Below, in pieces: positions 1 to 9,061 of a stretch of DNA of 64,000 nt. The notes beneath the pieces were generated by a model. That model saw nothing but the letters and a program-made list of their open reading frames with translations, did no database searches and had not been told where the DNA came from. This stretch comes from Ruminococcus bicirculans (ex Wegman et al. 2014) (GTDB lineage Bacteria; Bacillota; Clostridia; Oscillospirales; Ruminococcaceae). A program made the translations under genes and the position numbers. Position 1 is the stretch's first letter, and each line of letters begins with the position of its first letter. The stretch lies in the NCBI RefSeq assembly GCF_000723465.1, contig NZ_HF545616.1, positions 62,001 through 126,000 on the forward strand, written 5' to 3'.

Positions 1-600
1 TTTGTATTTTGCCGCAAGCTTGCCAACGCCCTCCATAAGCTCCTTTTCGCAGGTGTATTCTGCATGGAAGCCAAGCATAAAGCTTATAAGAGGGTCTTTG
101 CCGTTGTATTTCAGATAGTTGTTTTCAAGCCTTTCAAGATTAGACTTGTCACCGCTCACCGCACCGCAAAGCACAGAGCGGAAGCCGCTTTCTATGCAGG
201 CTTTTACATAATCGTCAAGCTCAAAGTACATATCAAATGCCGCCGTACAGCCTGTTGTGAGATATTCAAGTATAGCAAGCTTCGTGAGCCAGTAAACTTT
301 CTCTCCGTCAAGCTTTGCTTCCATTGGAAAGATCTGCTTGAAAAGCCAGTCCTGCAAAGGCATATCGTCAGCATATGATCGCAGAAAAGTCATTGCCGAG
401 TGAGTGTGCGCATTTTTGAATGACGGCATAAGGAGATTTCCCTTGAGGTCATATTCACGTTCAAAAACCTTTCCGTCAAGCTCCTCAGCCTTAGGCTTGC
501 CAACGAAAACTATCTTTGAGCCTTCCGTCCAGACCTCTATATCCTGCGTTTCTATGCCGTTGGCAAGGGTCATTACCCTGCCGCCGAAAAATCTTATCAT
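1..600 (-). CDS. Amidohydrolase, MtaD/SAH-deaminase-like (3' part cut by window edge)
   Basis: The first 200 residues of a metal-dependent amidohydrolase are present; the C-terminal part lies beyond base 1. After an N-terminal beta-sandwich segment comes NAHTHSAM, the HxH metal site of the superfamily, followed by LRSYADDMPLQDWL and, about residue 186, LGFHAEYTC, which resembles the third metal histidine of this family. This layout is typical of 5-methylthioadenosine/S-adenosylhomocysteine deaminases and related cytosolic nucleoside or guanine deaminases; the exact substrate cannot be read from a partial sequence. The ATG at 598-600 is preceded by AGGGAGGA and lies 16 bp after the alanine racemase stop, so the two are probably cotranscribed. 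Confidence 0.85.
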   Translation of the reverse strand, partial: MIRFFGGRVMTLANGIETQDIEVWTEGSKIVFVGKPKAEELDGKVFEREYDLKGNLLMPSFKNAHTHSAMTFLRSYADDMPLQDWLFKQIFPMEAKLDGEKVYWLTKLAILEYLTTGCTAAFDMYFELDDYVKACIESGFRSVLCGAVSGDKSNLERLENNYLKYNGKDPLISFMLGFHAEYTCEKELMEGVGKLAAKYK

Positions 601-616
601 GGCTCTTTATCCTCCC

Positions 617-1780
617 TTACTCTATTTCAAGAACAGCCGTCTGCTCTCCATGGCGTGAGATAATTCTCGGCACTCTTGCAGATATTCCGCAAACTATCTC
701 GTAGCCTATAGTTCCTGTCATTTTGCCGATATCGTCGGCGGTTATCCTCTCATCACCCTGTGAGCCTATGAGGACAGCCTCGTCCCCTGCCTTTACGTCC
801 TCTACCTCAGTTACATCACACATGAACTGATCCATACATATCCTGCCTGTGATAGGGCATTTCTTTCCGTTGATAAGCACATATCCCTTGTTTGAAAGCG
901 CCCTTGGATATCCGTCTGCATAGCCTGCCGTAACAGTTGCGAGCTTTACTTTGCCATTTGCAGTGTAAGTCCTGCCGTAGCTTACGTCAGTGCCATTGTC
1001 TATGTATTTTACCTGCGCAACAGCCGCCTTAAATTCCATAGCAGGCTTTGGCTCAAAAGGCAGAGCCTTTGCAGGGTCAGGATAAAGTCCGTAAAGTATT
1101 ATTCCAAGCCTTGCAAGAGAGCTTCTCTCATTATAATAGTATACTCCGCCGGCTGAGTTGAGAAAATGCACTTTTTCAAGGTGAAGCCCCTCTGCTTCGC
1201 ACTTGTCAGCAACGGCAAGTATCTTCTCCGTCTGCGCCTTTGTGTATTCCTCGTCCTGATCTCTCAGGCTGTCAGCCACCGCATAGTGGGTGAAAATGCC
1301 CTCCAGCGCAATGTTTTCAAGTTTTGATATCTCTTTAAGCTCACCGTATATCTTGTCGGTTTCCCCGTGAAGACCTATCCTCGTCATGCCCGTGTCGATA
1401 GCGGCATGTATGCGTACCTTGCCGTCAGCATTTTCTGAAAGTGCTTTAGCATATGAAAGCTCTGTGCAAGCCTGAATGATGTCAAGCTTTGTGAGCCACT
1501 TCGCATTCTCAGGAGGTGTGTAGCCCAAAATGAGTATCTCGCCCTTTATGCCCATATCCCTGAGCCTGTGGGCTTCGTGTATGTTCGATACCGCAAACCA
1601 GCGAATGTCCATTTCGTTTTCAAGAAACGGAACTACCCCGTTGTCAAAATGTCCGTAGCAGCTCGCCTTTACAACGCACATTATCTCTGTTTTTTCCCCT
1701 ATGAGCCTGCGGTATTCTTTCAGATTGTATTCAATGCTGTCAAGATCTACCTCAGCCCATGCTCTCTTCAAAAAATCCAT
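617..1780 (-). CDS. alr: Alanine racemase
   Basis: A PLP enzyme interconverting L- and D-alanine for peptidoglycan. The protein has 387 residues, the usual family length. The PLP lysine is in CVVKASCYGHF near residue 36; most homologues have VKANAYGHG, so the two positions after the lysine and the last glycine are changed. The catalytic tyrosine lies in VSYGRTYTA, and TAGYADGYPR and GRICMDQFM are the standard C-terminal motifs. I chose the internal ATG at 1778-1780 because GGGAAG lies about 10 bases upstream and homologues begin close to RAWAEVDL; a longer frame to 1837 would overlap the divergent promoter. Transcribed away from the SLOG gene. Confidence 0.93.
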   Translation of the reverse strand: MDFLKRAWAEVDLDSIEYNLKEYRRLIGEKTEIMCVVKASCYGHFDNGVVPFLENEMDIRWFAVSNIHEAHRLRDMGIKGEILILGYTPPENAKWLTKLDIIQACTELSYAKALSENADGKVRIHAAIDTGMTRIGLHGETDKIYGELKEISKLENIALEGIFTHYAVADSLRDQDEEYTKAQTEKILAVADKCEAEGLHLEKVHFLNSAGGVYYYNERSSLARLGIILYGLYPDPAKALPFEPKPAMEFKAAVAQVKYIDNGTDVSYGRTYTANGKVKLATVTAGYADGYPRALSNKGYVLINGKKCPITGRICMDQFMCDVTEVEDVKAGDEAVLIGSQGDERITADDIGKMTGTIGYEIVCGISARVPRIISRHGEQTAVLEIE

Positions 1781-1843
1781 TTTATTTTTCTTCCCTTTCG
1801 GTTTTATAATTGTGCCTTTGCGCAAAATATTTGTCATTTTCTA

Positions 1844-1872
1844 TTGAAAAAGATAAATCAATGTGTTATAAT
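1844..1872 (+). promoter_or_regulatory. Sigma-A promoter of the SLOG gene
   Basis: TTGAAA at 1844-1849 and TATAAT at 1867-1872 are 17 bp apart, with TG one base before the -10 (extended -10). It lies about 50 bases before the GTG start at 1921. Confidence 0.8.
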
Positions 1873-1920
1873 GTTCTTATCATGGGCATTGTGTCGCCAA
1901 ATCTTTCAGGAGGCTTTGAT

Positions 1921-2517
1921 GTGAGTAATATCGTCCCCGCAGAAGAATTTTTCTGCAACCGAGATACCTCTTGCTGCTTTACAGGTCATAGGGACAGGGA
2001 TCTGCCTTTCGGCGGCGATGTCCATAAGCAGGGTATGAAAAATCTCCTGAGTATGCTCGTCCTTATGATAAGGGAAGCATATAGCGAAGGCTGCCGTACT
2101 TTTATATCAGGTATGTCAAAAGGTATCGACCTGCGCTGTGCTGAGATAGTCCACAGCCTTTCGGCTCAGCCCGAATATAAGGATATGAAGCTCGTGTGCG
2201 TTCTGCCCTATGCAGGCCAGCGTACAGAGATGAAAACACCCTTGGACAGCTATACATATTCGCTTATTCTGAACTCTTGCAGTGCGGTCGTGATAACAAG
2301 CCCCAAGTATGAAAACGGCTGTTATAAAAAGCGAAACAGCTTTATGGTGGAACATTCCTCTCGTCTGATCGGGGTCATAAAAGAGAAAGCCAAAGGCTCA
2401 GGCACTTTGCAGACCATAAACATGGCAAAGCGTGCAGGCCTTACGATGAACATCATATGCCTTGACGATAATCCTGTTTTTTATATCGACTCAGACTCAG
2501 ACAGCCGTCCTATTTAG
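1921..2517 (+). CDS. SLOG-superfamily protein (DUF1273/YpsA-like)
   Basis: A 198-residue protein. CCFTGHRDRDLPFGG near the N-terminus and FISGMSKGIDLRCAEIV in the middle match the nucleotide-binding Rossmann-like SLOG fold of the YpsA/DUF1273 family, and VLPYAGQRTEM fits the third strand. The family is related to DprA and LOG proteins and is thought to bind nucleotides or NAD-type ligands; no catalytic role is established, although YpsA of Bacillus affects cell division. I chose GTG at 1921 because AGGAGG ends 7 bases upstream; the open frame extends back to 1810 but that part overlaps the promoter. Monocistronic, divergent from alr. Confidence 0.8.
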   Translation: MSNIVPAEEFFCNRDTSCCFTGHRDRDLPFGGDVHKQGMKNLLSMLVLMIREAYSEGCRTFISGMSKGIDLRCAEIVHSLSAQPEYKDMKLVCVLPYAGQRTEMKTPLDSYTYSLILNSCSAVVITSPKYENGCYKKRNSFMVEHSSRLIGVIKEKAKGSGTLQTINMAKRAGLTMNIICLDDNPVFYIDSDSDSRPI

Positions 2518-2639
2518 TTTACACCTAAATTGCAAATTGTTCAATAGTTTTCGAGAATTTTTCCGAAAAAGTTTATATATGAAAATATGGCGGACAGTAT
2601 GCCTGCCTGTATATATTTGAAAGTAAGGAGATCAATAAC

Positions 2640-3557
2640 ATGGCTCAGACGAAAGCTCACAAGAAAAAAAGAAGATCTCAGGCTCCTATCGCTCTGGTCT
2701 ACTTCATAACGATGATAATATTCCTCTTTGTTATCGGCATGCTTGCACTGTATGCCCTCAGAGAGTTTGGTGTTATCGGCAATGATGACAGCGACAGCGA
2801 CGCAGGCATAAAAAGCCCGGTTTATAATACCCTTTTTGCAAGAGTGAACAGCAAGGGCGTTCTTGCAGACGCAACAGTCATAAGAGTTGCACCGGACGCA
2901 AAGAAGATAATCATAATGCCTGTTTCAGCGTTCACAGTGAGCGGAAGCCAGACAATGCGTGAGATACACGAAGAGGGCGGCATGGTGAAGCTTGAAGCAG
3001 CCGTTGCGGACACTTTCGGTATCACTATAGACAATTACGTTTCTCTCACAAATGACGCATTCGAGAATGCGGCGGATATTGTGGGCGGAATTACATATAC
3101 TCCTGATGAGGAGCTTTACTATCTCTCTCAGGATAATGACGAGAACGATATCGCTATCCCAAGCGGCGATCTGACTAACCTCAGCGGTCATCAGATAAGA
3201 CTTATCTGTCAGTATCCTGTTTTCAAAGAGGGCAGGAACGGTAATATGAAGTTTCTTGGAACTGCGGTGACAATGCTTATAAACAACGCTTTCCAGCAGA
3301 CGAATATCACTAAGGATAATCTTGATAACTTCTATAATATATTCACCGCAAACAGCGATACCGATTGGACAAGTGCACAGTATAAGGAAGAAAAGTCATA
3401 TCTCAAGGATATGCTGGATCAGAACCTTACTCCTGCAGAAGCTCTTGTGCCAGAGGGCGAGTGGACGGACGATTCTCACTTTAAGGTGTCTGATAAGTTC
3501 AAGGAGAGCGTTCAGACAATGCTCAAAGATACTGCACCGTCAGCAGCGGAGAAGTAA
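2640..3557 (+). CDS. LytR-CpsA-Psr (LCP)-like membrane protein
   Basis: A 305-residue protein with a lysine/arginine-rich cytosolic start, one membrane helix at about residues 17-41 and an extracellular domain. The stretch about residues 115-150 (EGGMVKLEAAVADTFGITID, then NYVSLTNDAFENAADIVGGI) follows the LCP pattern of a conserved beta-alpha unit. LCP enzymes transfer undecaprenyl-linked glycopolymers to peptidoglycan. The arginine-rich catalytic region of true LCP transferases is hard to find; only KEGRNGNMKFLGT remains near residue 200, so this may be a degenerate member without transferase activity. GTAAGGAGATC precedes the ATG. The PII-like gene follows 39 bases later. Confidence 0.6.
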   Translation: MAQTKAHKKKRRSQAPIALVYFITMIIFLFVIGMLALYALREFGVIGNDDSDSDAGIKSPVYNTLFARVNSKGVLADATVIRVAPDAKKIIIMPVSAFTVSGSQTMREIHEEGGMVKLEAAVADTFGITIDNYVSLTNDAFENAADIVGGITYTPDEELYYLSQDNDENDIAIPSGDLTNLSGHQIRLICQYPVFKEGRNGNMKFLGTAVTMLINNAFQQTNITKDNLDNFYNIFTANSDTDWTSAQYKEEKSYLKDMLDQNLTPAEALVPEGEWTDDSHFKVSDKFKESVQTMLKDTAPSAAEK

Positions 3558-3596
3558 AAACGTAAAGGCTGAAATTTTAACAGGGGGCGATATAAC

Positions 3597-3995
3597 GTGA
3601 AACTTCTGGTCATAATCCTTAATAAAACAGACGTGCTTGACTATTTGCTGGAGGGACTTTCAGCAGCAGGCATAAAGGGTGCGACTATAATCGAGTCGTC
3701 AGGTATGGCAATGACCCTTTCAAGACTTGACAGCAGCTTTCTCAGCGCCTCTATCCGAGGACTTTTCAGCGGTGAAGAGGATAACAGAACTATCCTGTCG
3801 GTAATAAAAAATAATCAGCTCGATACCGCACGAAAGATAGTTTATAATACTGTGGGCGATCTATCTCAGCCCAATACGGGAATAATGTTCACCGTTCCGC
3901 TGGATTTCGTCGAGGGAACAGTGAAGAAACCCGTGGATAAAGAAAAAGCAAAACCTAAGGATATCCCTGAGGAGAATGAAAAGAACGTCAGTTGA
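3597..3995 (+). CDS. PII-like (GlnB/CutA-fold) small protein
   Basis: A 132-residue protein that starts with GTG at 3597 after AGGGGGCGA. The predicted order is strand KLLVIILN, helix, strand GATIIES, a long variable loop at about residues 35-65, strand RTILSVI, helix QLDTARKIVYNTVGD, strand IMFTVPLDFVEG. That is the ferredoxin-like pattern of PII and PII-like trimers. The usual T-loop tyrosine and the nitrogen-sensing residues are not recognisable, so nitrogen signalling should not be assumed. The C-terminal 20 residues are charged (Lys, Asp, Glu, Pro). It probably shares a transcript with the LCP-like gene upstream. Confidence 0.5.
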   Translation: MKLLVIILNKTDVLDYLLEGLSAAGIKGATIIESSGMAMTLSRLDSSFLSASIRGLFSGEEDNRTILSVIKNNQLDTARKIVYNTVGDLSQPNTGIMFTVPLDFVEGTVKKPVDKEKAKPKDIPEENEKNVS

Positions 3996-4058
3996 CGAAA
4001 TGTTTACAGACTATTAACATAATATTTAATTCTTTTCATTAAAAACTTTTGAATGTCC

Positions 4059-4087
4059 TTGCAAAAAACTGTTTTGTGTGGTATAAT
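4059..4087 (+). promoter_or_regulatory. Sigma-A promoter of the rimP-nusA-infB operon
   Basis: TTGCAA at 4059-4064 and TATAAT at 4082-4087, spacer 17 bp. It leaves a leader of about 115 bases before rimP that contains two hairpins. Confidence 0.8.
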
Positions 4088-4108
4088 AATCACAATAGGC
4101 TTTTAATG

Positions 4109-4183
4109 AAAGACTGGAACTTGACTTCCGGTCTTTTGGTTTTGTATGGGGCTTTTTTTCATGGCAAAGCCTGATGGCTTTGC
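4109..4183 (+). promoter_or_regulatory. rimP leader with two hairpins (possible attenuator)
   Basis: AAAGACTGGAA at 4109-4119 pairs with TTCCGGTCTTT at 4126-4136 (11 bp with one wobble, loop CTTGAC) and runs into TTTTGGTTTTG. A second perfect 8-bp hairpin (GCAAAGCC, loop TGAT, GGCTTTGC) lies at 4164-4183 after GGGGCTTTTTTT. The first starts only about 15 nt after the predicted transcription start. The arrangement suggests early termination or antitermination, perhaps feedback by NusA; this is inference. Confidence 0.5.
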
Positions 4184-4210
4184 TTTGGGAAGCATTAACG
4201 GAGGTGCTGT

Positions 4211-4705
4211 ATGGAAGTAAAGAAAACTACGGTAGAAAAAGTAAGAGAGCTTGCACAGCCTATCGCAGACGAGCTTGGCTTTTTCCTTTGGGACGTAAGG
4301 TTTGAAAAGGAGGGAGCAACGTGGTACCTCAGGGTGCTTATCGACAAGGACGGCGGCATAGATATGGACGATTGCGAGGCTTTCACAAGACCGATGAACA
4401 AGGTTCTTGACGAGGCAGACCCTATATCTCAGAGCTATGTGCTGGAGTGCGGAAGTCCCGGACTTGGCAGAGAGCTTAGAAGACCCGAGCATTTTGAGGT
4501 CTGCATAGGCGACGTTATAAGAGTAAGGCTCATAAGACCTGACGAAAACGGCGAAAAAGAGTTCGTTGTGGGTCTTGTGGGATATGACAAGGATAAGATA
4601 CTTTGTCAGAAGCTGGACGAGGATATGAACGGCGTGGAGAATGTAGAGTTCAAGCTTGCAGATTGTGCTTATGTAAAGCTCAATGACGACGCAGACCTGT
4701 TCTGA
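4211..4705 (+). CDS. rimP: Ribosome maturation factor RimP
   Basis: A 164-residue protein needed for assembly of the 30S subunit. The N-terminal alpha/beta domain carries LGFFLWDVRFEKEG and LRVLIDKDGGIDMDDCEAFTRP; the centre has YVLECGSPGLGRELRRPEHF, the hallmark of RimP; the C-terminal small SH3-like barrel follows from about residue 100. The start ATG has GGAGG 7 bases upstream. It is the first gene of the nusA-infB operon, as in most Firmicutes. Confidence 0.95.
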   Translation: MEVKKTTVEKVRELAQPIADELGFFLWDVRFEKEGATWYLRVLIDKDGGIDMDDCEAFTRPMNKVLDEADPISQSYVLECGSPGLGRELRRPEHFEVCIGDVIRVRLIRPDENGEKEFVVGLVGYDKDKILCQKLDEDMNGVENVEFKLADCAYVKLNDDADLF

Positions 4706-4766
4706 ATGAAGAAATTTAATAAATATGGGCAAAGCCCGAATCAAGTGTGAAAGGATTGATCAGAAA

Positions 4767-5855
4767 ATGAATAAGGAAATGACCAGCAAATTTTTTGAAG
4801 CTCTGACAGATTTGGAAAAGGAAAATAATATTGGCAGCGATATACTTATTGAGAAAATAAAATCAGGTATTGAAAAGGCTATCAAGAAGGATTATCCTTA
4901 CTGCGAGAATATCAGAGTGGATATCGACCCTGTTACAGGAAAGCTCGATATAAGGATACTCAAGGAAGTTATGGACGTTATGTATGTTGACGACCCTGAC
5001 AACGAGATCTTCCTTGACGAAGCAAAGGTCTATGACCCTAACATCAAGGTGGGCGATATGGTGGAGATACCTCTCGACCCTGCAAAGTTCGGCAGAGTTG
5101 CCGCTCAGAATGCAAAGCAGTCTATCAAGCACGATATCAAGGATTTTGAAAGAGCAAGACTTATCGAGCAGTATCACGATAAGGAGCATGAGTGCGTTTC
5201 TGCCACAGTCCAGAAGGTCGAGCCTGCTACTCAGAACGCTATACTTACTATCGACAAGAACGAAGTTTATCTTGTAAGAAACGAGCAGATACCAGGCGAA
5301 ACACTCAAGGCAGGAGATATCATCAAGGTATATGTTGTGGGTATCGCAAATCCTGACAGAAAGCCTTCTATCAAGATATCAAGAACTCACAGAGAGCTTG
5401 TTAAAAGACTTTTTGAGCTTGAAGTTCCTGAGATAGCAGACGGCACTGTTGAAGTAAAGGCTATTTCAAGAGTTGCAGGCGCAAGAAGCAAGATAGCGGT
5501 TTATTCAAAGGACCCTAATGTTGACGCCGTAGGCGCTTGTATCGGTCCTAGAAAGTCAAGAATAACTTCTGTTGTGAACGAGCTTAAGGGCGAGAAGATA
5601 GACGTTATCAATTGGTGCGAAGACCCTGCACAGTTTATCGCAAAGGCTCTTGCTCCGGCTGAGGTAATAAACGTTGTTCTCAGCGAAGAGGAGGGCGTAA
5701 GAGAGTGCCGTGTTACTGTTCCAGATAACCAGCTCTCACTTGCTATCGGTAATAAGGGTCAGAACGCAAAGCTTGCCGCAGGTCTGACAGGCTATAAAAT
5801 AGATATCGTATCCGAAAGCTCTGCAAAGGCTGAGGCTGCTGATGATGAAAACTAA
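4767..5855 (+). CDS. nusA: Transcription termination/antitermination factor NusA
   Basis: A 362-residue protein that binds RNA polymerase and controls pausing and termination. The N-terminal polymerase-binding domain covers about residues 1-125; an S1 domain follows (GETLKAGDIIKVYVVGI), then KH1 with VGACIGPRKSRITSVV and KH2 with LAIGNKGQNAKLAAGLTGY. No C-terminal acidic repeats, as usual in Firmicutes. I chose ATG 4767, 11 bases after GAAAGGA, over an upstream ATG at 4725 that has no ribosome site; MTSKFFEA (ATG 4779) is also possible. Confidence 0.93.
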   Translation: MNKEMTSKFFEALTDLEKENNIGSDILIEKIKSGIEKAIKKDYPYCENIRVDIDPVTGKLDIRILKEVMDVMYVDDPDNEIFLDEAKVYDPNIKVGDMVEIPLDPAKFGRVAAQNAKQSIKHDIKDFERARLIEQYHDKEHECVSATVQKVEPATQNAILTIDKNEVYLVRNEQIPGETLKAGDIIKVYVVGIANPDRKPSIKISRTHRELVKRLFELEVPEIADGTVEVKAISRVAGARSKIAVYSKDPNVDAVGACIGPRKSRITSVVNELKGEKIDVINWCEDPAQFIAKALAPAEVINVVLSEEEGVRECRVTVPDNQLSLAIGNKGQNAKLAAGLTGYKIDIVSESSAKAEAADDEN

Positions 5856-6114
5856 GAAGATACCAATGAGAATGTGTCTTGGGTGCGGTGAAATGAAACC
5901 CAAGAGAGAGCTTATCAGAGTGGTGAAGTCAAAAGAGGGGGATATCTCCCTTGACCTCACAGGCAAAAAATCAGGCAGAGGCGCTTATATATGCAAAAGC
6001 GTCGAATGCTTTGAGAAAGCAAGAAAAGCAAGAAAGTTTGAAAGAAGCTTTTCCTGCATGATAAGCGAGGATATATATAACAGCATGGAGGGCGAGCTTA
6101 GGGAAAATGAATAA
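5842..6114 (+). CDS. ylxR: YlxR family RNA-binding protein (DUF448)
   Basis: A 90-residue basic protein with RMCLGCGEMKPKRELIRVV at the N-terminus and GRGAYICKSVECFEKARK in the middle, both typical of YlxR. The family is found between nusA and infB and has been linked to RNA binding and, in some species, to nucleoid-level regulation. The start overlaps the end of nusA by 14 bases and the stop overlaps the next gene by 8, so translation is probably coupled. Confidence 0.9.
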   Translation: MMKTKKIPMRMCLGCGEMKPKRELIRVVKSKEGDISLDLTGKKSGRGAYICKSVECFEKARKARKFERSFSCMISEDIYNSMEGELRENE

Positions 6115-6439
6115 TAAAATAGGGCTTGTTACAATGTGCAGAAAAGCAGGAAAGCTTGTAATGGGTATGGATATGGTGAAGGACGCCTGCAATACAGGCA
6201 AAGCCTGCGCAGTGTTTGCGGCAACGGATTTTTCACCTAAATCTCTTAAAGAGATAAAGTTCAACTGCTACAAAAACGGGATAAAGCTTTACAGCCTTGG
6301 CATGACAATGGACGATATCCATTTTGGCCTTGGCAAAAGAACAGGCGTTATCGCTATTTGCGAGGGAGGCTTCGCAAAGGCTTGCGCCAAAGGGCTTGAG
6401 GAGATCCCTATAGACGAAAATGAGTTTTATAGCATTTAG
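6107..6439 (+). CDS. ylxQ: L7Ae/L30e/YlxQ family ribosomal-like protein
   Basis: A 110-residue protein with the L7Ae fold, the kink-turn RNA-binding family. MCRKAGKLVMGMDMVKDAC near the N-terminus and CAVFAATDFSPKSLKEI fit YlxQ-type proteins encoded between ylxR and infB. It overlaps ylxR by 8 bases. Its exact RNA target is not known in this family. The C-terminus carries a GGFAKACAKGLEE helix. Confidence 0.87.
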   Translation: MNNKIGLVTMCRKAGKLVMGMDMVKDACNTGKACAVFAATDFSPKSLKEIKFNCYKNGIKLYSLGMTMDDIHFGLGKRTGVIAICEGGFAKACAKGLEEIPIDENEFYSI

Positions 6440-6467
6440 CATTTATTGAGGAGGTATTTTACAGCCT

Positions 6468-8996
6468 ATGAGTATGAAAACAACTAAATATAAGCTTAGC
6501 GATATGGCTAAGGATCTGAAAGTTACAAATAACGACCTTATCGAGTGTCTTGGCAAGCTCGGCGGAGAGCCAAAGAAAACACAGTCAGTGCTTACCCCTG
6601 ATGAGATCTCTTATGTTCTGGAGTATTATACACAGAACAATCAGGTGGACAGCTTTGATGCTTTCTATGCAAATAACGTAAAGCCTGTCAAGGAAGAAAA
6701 GAAGGCAGATAAGAAGCCTGTAAAGGCTGAGAAAAAGGAGAAAAAGGCTGAAAAGAAGCCTGAGCCTAAGCCAGCCCCAAAGGCGGAAGCAAAGCCTGAG
6801 CCTAAGCCTGAGCCTAAGGCAGAGCCAAAGGTGGAAAAGAAGCCGGAGGTCAAGGCCGAAACAAAACAGCCTGCACCTGAACAGAAGAAAAAGCAGCCAG
6901 CTCCACAGAAGCCAGCAAAGAAGAAAGAGCATGGCGTTCGTCAGCAGCTTGGCGGTTTTTCTGATAAGAAAGAAGCTTCAGGCGGATATACTATCTCTGA
7001 GGATAACGATTCGTTCGGCACACAGAGAACTATCGACACAAGAGGAAGCTATATAGAGCTTGATAAGTATAACGAGAAGTATGATAACCTTGCAAACTCA
7101 AAGCAGAACAAGAGCAAGGATAACTTCACAAAGAAGCAGAAGCTCACCCAGAAATCTCAGCAGAGAAAGAAACAGCAGTTCTCACATAAGAAGGAAACTG
7201 AGAGCGAAAAGCTCCGCAGACTGGAGCTTGAAAGAGCAAGAAAGCAGCAGCTCAAGGTCATGATACCTGACGAGATCGTTGTTTCAGAGCTTGCAAGCAG
7301 ACTTAAAGTAACAGCTACCGAGGTCATCAAAAAGCTTATGGGTCTTGGCGTAATGGCTTCTATCAATGAGGTGGTCGACTTTGATACCGCCGCACTTGTT
7401 GCAGAAGAGCTTGGCGCAAAGGTTGAAAAGGAAGTACACGTTACAATAGAAGAAAGACTTATCGAAACTGACGAAGATCCAGAGGAGAGCCTGCAGGAAA
7501 GATGCCCTGTCGTTGTCGTTATGGGTCACGTTGACCATGGTAAGACATCTATCCTCGACAGAATAAGAAACGCTCACGTTACTGACACTGAGGCAGGCGG
7601 TATCACACAGCATATCGGTGCTTATCAGGTAGAGTATCAGGGCAAGAAGATAACATTCCTTGATACTCCGGGCCATGAAGCTTTCACAGCCATGAGAGCA
7701 AGAGGTGCGAACGTTACAGATATCGCTATCCTCGTTGTTGCCGCTGATGACGGTATCATGCCGCAGACTATCGAGTCTATCAACCACGCAAAGGCAGCAG
7801 GCGTTTCAATAATCGTTGCTATCAATAAAATGGATAAAGAGGGCGCAGACCCTGACAGAGTTAAGCAGCAGCTCACAGAGCAGTCCCTCGTTGTCGAGGA
7901 ATGGGGCGGCGATGTTATCGCAGTTCCTGTTTCTGCTAAGACAGGTATGGGTATCGACGAGCTTCTTGAAAACATTCTCCTCGTTGCAGAGGTCAAGGAG
8001 CTTAAAGCTAACCCTGACAGACTTGCAAGAGGTACTGTTGTCGAGGCCAGACTTGATAAGGGTAAAGGCCCTGTTGCTACACTCCTCGTTCAGAATGGTA
8101 CTTTGAAGTCAGGCGACGTTATAATCGCAGGCACTTCTGTCGGACGTATCAGAACGATGACAAACGATAAGGGCAGAAGCATTAAGGAAGCCGGCCCGTC
8201 AACACCTGTTGAGATAACAGGTCTGGGCGAAGTTCCAAGTGCAGGCGACGTTTTCAACGCAGTTGCAGACGAAAAGCTTGCAAGAGAGCTTGTTGAGCAG
8301 AGAAAGCATGAAGCTAAGGAAGAACAGTTCCAGCAGCATCAGAAGGTAACTCTCGACAACCTGTTCAGCCAGATAGCTGAGGGAGAAATGAAAGAGCTTC
8401 CTATCATCGTCAAGGCTGACGTTCAAGGCTCAGTTGAAGCCGTTAAGCAGTCACTTGAAAAGCTTTCAAATGACGAGGTCAGAGTTAAGGTCATCCACGG
8501 CGGCGTAGGCGCTGTATCTGAAAGCGACGTTATGCTCGCAAACGCTTCAAACGCTATCATCGTTGGATTTAACGTTCGTCCTGACCCTGTTGCAAAGCAG
8601 AATGCAGAGCAGAGCGGCGTTGATATCAGACTTTACAGAATAATCTATGATGCAATAGAAGAAATAACAGACGCTATGAAGGGTATGCTCGCTCCTAAGT
8701 ACAGAGAGGTGGAAACAGCCCGTATCGAGGTAAGACAGGTCTACAAGATATCCAATGTTGGTACTGTAGCAGGTTCTTACGTTCTTGACGGTAAGGTGGG
8801 CAGAAATAACGAGATAAGAGTCGTAAGAGACGGTATCGTTATCGCCGAGGATAAGATGTCAAGCCTTAAGAGATTTAAGGACGACGCCAAGGAAGTTGCC
8901 GCAGGCTTTGAGTGCGGTATCACTCTTGAAAAGTTCACCGATATCAAGGAGGGCGACATTTTCGAGGCGTTCTATATGGAAGAATACAGAGATTGA
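6468..8996 (+). CDS. infB: Translation initiation factor IF-2
   Basis: An 842-residue GTPase that brings initiator tRNA to the 30S subunit. The N-terminal IF2_N module is followed by a low-complexity Lys/Pro/Glu/Ala linker at about residues 75-150 made of repeated KPEPK-type units, a second IF2_N module near residue 265, and the G domain with GHVDHGKT (about residue 355), [12 protein letters not shown] and SAKTGMG. Domains II to IV fill the rest. The ATG has GAGGAGG upstream. The linker gives long leucine/arginine-rich antisense frames that are not genes. Confidence 0.97.
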   Translation: MSMKTTKYKLSDMAKDLKVTNNDLIECLGKLGGEPKKTQSVLTPDEISYVLEYYTQNNQVDSFDAFYANNVKPVKEEKKADKKPVKAEKKEKKAEKKPEPKPAPKAEAKPEPKPEPKAEPKVEKKPEVKAETKQPAPEQKKKQPAPQKPAKKKEHGVRQQLGGFSDKKEASGGYTISEDNDSFGTQRTIDTRGSYIELDKYNEKYDNLANSKQNKSKDNFTKKQKLTQKSQQRKKQQFSHKKETESEKLRRLELERARKQQLKVMIPDEIVVSELASRLKVTATEVIKKLMGLGVMASINEVVDFDTAALVAEELGAKVEKEVHVTIEERLIETDEDPEESLQERCPVVVVMGHVDHGKTSILDRIRNAHVTDTEAGGITQHIGAYQVEYQGKKITFLDTPGHEAFTAMRARGANVTDIAILVVAADDGIMPQTIESINHAKAAGVSIIVAINKMDKEGADPDRVKQQLTEQSLVVEEWGGDVIAVPVSAKTGMGIDELLENILLVAEVKELKANPDRLARGTVVEARLDKGKGPVATLLVQNGTLKSGDVIIAGTSVGRIRTMTNDKGRSIKEAGPSTPVEITGLGEVPSAGDVFNAVADEKLARELVEQRKHEAKEEQFQQHQKVTLDNLFSQIAEGEMKELPIIVKADVQGSVEAVKQSLEKLSNDEVRVKVIHGGVGAVSESDVMLANASNAIIVGFNVRPDPVAKQNAEQSGVDIRLYRIIYDAIEEITDAMKGMLAPKYREVETARIEVRQVYKISNVGTVAGSYVLDGKVGRNNEIRVVRDGIVIAEDKMSSLKRFKDDAKEVAAGFECGITLEKFTDIKEGDIFEAFYMEEYRD

Positions 8997-9061
8997 TAAT
9001 GATGCTTACGGGACGGACAGCCGCCCCGTAAGAGCATATTTAAGCAGGAGATAAAGATATT

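Noticed and set aside
4103-4744. 213-residue antisense frame over rimP
   Set aside because: No ribosome site or family pattern; rimP on the other strand is certain.
6585-6932. Antisense Leu/Arg-rich frame opposite infB
   Set aside because: It is the complement of the Lys/Pro/Glu linker of IF-2; composition and lack of a ribosome site show it is a shadow.
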